From Bordetella parapertussis (GTDB taxonomy: Bacteria > Pseudomonadota > Gammaproteobacteria > Burkholderiales > Burkholderiaceae_B), in NCBI GenBank assembly GCA_943331855.1, contig CALQNE010000057.1, forward strand, positions 1 through 14,755: a DNA stretch of 14,755 nucleotides. Reading direction: 5' to 3'. The notes below the pieces were generated by a model that searched no databases, was not told the origin of the DNA, and was given only the letters and a program-made list of their open reading frames with translations. The translations under genes were made by a program, and so were the position numbers. Position 1 is the first letter of the stretch. Each line of letters begins with the position of its first letter. Positions 13,321-14,755 of this stretch are shown piece by piece.

Positions 13321-14355
13321 ATGACGAGTCAGATTGAAGTCTATGCAGGCACTGCCGGACACTCGGCTTGGTTTAGCAACGATCAAGGGCAAACCTGGGT
13401 GCATCCCAATAGCCATTCAGGGATGTATCTTGAAGCGCGCGTTTGGTCTTACACCTCGCATGCGAGCGACCCGCACTTGCTGTATGCCGGCACTGACATG
13501 GGCTTGTTTCGCTGGGATGAGCGCACGACCCGCTGGACCTTTTTACCTTCACCCATGAACGATATCTGGGCCCTGGCACAAGACCCCGACGATGCGCGCG
13601 TGATCTATGCCGGCACTCGGCCCGCCGGGTTTTATCGCTCGACGGATGCAGGGCTTACCTGGGCCCAATTACCCACGCCCGGGATTCAAACATTTTCAGA
13701 GATCAACATGGGCCCCACCCGTGTCACGCAAATCTTGTTTGATCCACGTGAACACAACACGATCTGGGCCGTAGTTGAAATCGGTGGTGTCTATCGCAGC
13801 CTTGATCGCGGCAATACCTGGGAGCTTAAAACCGAAGGGCTGGTTTCTTGCGATATGCACGGCATTGCGATTGTGCATAATCAGTCCGGACAAAAAATCA
13901 TGTATGCCACGACCAACCGTGGCTTGCATCGCAGCTTGGATCACGGTGAGACCTGGAACTTTATCACCCTAGACTCACCGTGGCAGTACACCCGCGGCAT
14001 CACGGTTCAGCCTGGCAATGATGCCGTCATCTTTTTAACCAATGGCAACGGGCCACCCGGTAACACCGGGCAATTGTGGCGCAGTCAGGATTATGGCTAC
14101 ACCTGGCATAAGCTCACGCTACCCGGGCACTTGAACAGCACGCCCTGGTCCGTCGCAACGCATCCGTCTGATCCGCAGTTAATGTTTACGTACACCAATC
14201 TGGGTCAACTGTTTCGCAGCACAGATGGTGGTGAACACTGGCAACGCTTGCCGCACGAGTTTGGTGAACTACGCACCCTGCACTGGCGCCCCACGCAATA
14301 TCCCGCTAATCGCCCAGCACATTCGATTACAGTGCGCCCACCCGTCACCGCGTAG
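13321..14355 (+). CDS. Asp-box (BNR) repeat beta-propeller protein, sialidase/sortilin-like fold
   Basis: A 344-residue protein built of repeated propeller blades. Six Asp-box motifs of the S-x-D-x-G-x-x-W type are visible: residues 19-26 (SNDQGQTW), 107-114 (STDAGLTW), 160-167 (SLDRGNTW), 205-212 (SLDHGETW), 255-262 (SQDYGYTW) and 300-307 (STDGGEHW). A seventh blade at about 55-72 (YAGTDMGLFRWDERTTRW) lacks the box. YAGT motifs recur before the boxes. Similar proteins are annotated as exo-alpha-sialidase, WD40/YVTN or sortilin-like, but the arginine triad of true sialidases was not recognised, so no glycosidase activity is claimed. There is no signal peptide, so it should be cytoplasmic, unlike most Asp-box proteins. 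It follows the second crotonase-like gene by 41 bases and ends four bases from the opposing oxidoreductase. Its role is unknown. Confidence 0.88.
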   Translation: MTSQIEVYAGTAGHSAWFSNDQGQTWVHPNSHSGMYLEARVWSYTSHASDPHLLYAGTDMGLFRWDERTTRWTFLPSPMNDIWALAQDPDDARVIYAGTRPAGFYRSTDAGLTWAQLPTPGIQTFSEINMGPTRVTQILFDPREHNTIWAVVEIGGVYRSLDRGNTWELKTEGLVSCDMHGIAIVHNQSGQKIMYATTNRGLHRSLDHGETWNFITLDSPWQYTRGITVQPGNDAVIFLTNGNGPPGNTGQLWRSQDYGYTWHKLTLPGHLNSTPWSVATHPSDPQLMFTYTNLGQLFRSTDGGEHWQRLPHEFGELRTLHWRPTQYPANRPAHSITVRPPVTA

Positions 14356-14359
14356 TGCG

Positions 14360-14755
14360 TTAAAGCGCGCGACCCACCGCATCGCCCTCAGTGGTTGCGG
14401 CCAAAATATTTCTGGCTGCACGACAATCACCAATCAAATGCACCTCAAGGCCTGCCGCTTTAAGCGGTAAGGCCAAGTCGTCATTGGGTTGCCTGGGCGT
14501 TGAATACGCAAAGAACGCGACGTTTTCAATATCACGCAAGACGCCACCATAAATACTCACGTATTGCAGCGTTGCTTCATTTTCAAAGGTATCGGTCCAG
14601 CGAGGCTCAACTGCGTACAACACGTCGATCCCTTTTTCATGAAACCTTCGATAGATCCCTTGACGCGTCACTAACGCGACCTCATCCGCAATCGTTGCAC
14701 GTGGCGTCATCACCACGACACGATCAAACAACGTGTGCAACCGTTCAGCCGCCGC
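14360..14755 (-). CDS. NADH:flavin oxidoreductase / 2,4-dienoyl-CoA reductase-type FAD protein, C-terminal part, 5'-truncated by window
   Basis: The visible 131 residues are the C-terminal end of a large flavoprotein of the Old Yellow Enzyme plus FAD/NAD(P)-binding type. The frame is open to the window edge, so the TTG at 14740 is an internal codon rather than a start. VVVMTPRATIADEVALV with GIYRRFHEKGIDVL resembles the NAD(P)-binding domain of FadH-like proteins, and EVHLIGDCRAARNILAATTEGDAVGRAL at the end is the FAD-binding GD motif with the typical C-terminal helix. Such enzymes reduce double bonds in enoyl- or dienoyl-CoA, or demethylate amines. Which applies cannot be told without the N-terminal barrel. 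It is convergent with the Asp-box gene, four bases between stops, and next to CoA-dependent genes. Confidence 0.85.
   Translation of the reverse strand, partial: AAAERLHTLFDRVVVMTPRATIADEVALVTRQGIYRRFHEKGIDVLYAVEPRWTDTFENEATLQYVSIYGGVLRDIENVAFFAYSTPRQPNDDLALPLKAAGLEVHLIGDCRAARNILAATTEGDAVGRAL

Noticed and set aside
1..14755. Search for CRISPR repeats, tRNA, rRNA, insertion sequences, phage integrase and toxin-antitoxin or defence genes
   Set aside because: No regularly spaced repeats, cloverleaf-like sequence, transposase, integrase or defence-family motifs were recognised.

Overview
The window looks like a chromosomal segment of a betaproteobacterium of the order Burkholderiales, most likely Alcaligenaceae-like. 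The case rests on three genes for Bug-family periplasmic solute-binding proteins (a family hugely expanded in Bordetella and its relatives), on the waaC-waaA inner-core LPS block, and on GGAGACC-type ribosome binding sites. No mobile element, CRISPR array, tRNA, rRNA or prophage signature was seen. Nearly all DNA is coding, and no gene-free stretch reaches 300 bases.

Layout. (1) 1-586, plus strand: C-terminal half of an Ldh-family 2-oxoacid reductase, cut by the window edge. (2) 615-3106, minus strand, read right to left: Bug protein, NTF2-like small protein, ketopantoate-reductase-like enzyme, ending tail to tail with the Ldh gene. (3) 3198-6548: LPS block, with rfbD, waaC and waaA on the minus strand and a previously easy-to-miss 57-codon membrane-protein gene on the plus strand whose 3' end overlaps the 3' end of waaA. 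(4) 6619-11237, minus strand: a tightly packed five-gene catabolic operon, CoA-transferase, GntR regulator, enoyl-CoA-hydratase-like enzyme, Bug protein, TauE-like membrane protein. (5) 11399-12367, minus strand: a third Bug gene just upstream of that operon. (6) 12503-14355, plus strand and divergent from it: a second enoyl-CoA-hydratase-like gene and a six-Asp-box beta-propeller protein. (7) 14360-14755, minus strand: C-terminal end of a flavin oxidoreductase of the 2,4-dienoyl-CoA reductase type, cut by the window edge.

How the genes may work together (inference). Blocks 4 to 7 read as a locus for taking up an organic acid through Bug proteins, loading it onto CoA with the class III transferase and processing the acyl-CoA with crotonase-fold enzymes, under a GntR/FCD repressor encoded inside the operon. 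A candidate promoter with an inverted repeat in its spacer lies upstream of the CoA-transferase. Block 2 plus the Ldh gene could handle a 2-oxo or 2-hydroxy acid. The substrates cannot be read from the sequence. I see no clear evidence of a wholly new system. The points most worth a second look are the crotonase-fold enzyme lacking both catalytic glutamates, the small gene overlapping waaA, the nested inverted repeats at the operon promoter and the intracellular Asp-box propeller paired with an acyl-CoA enzyme.
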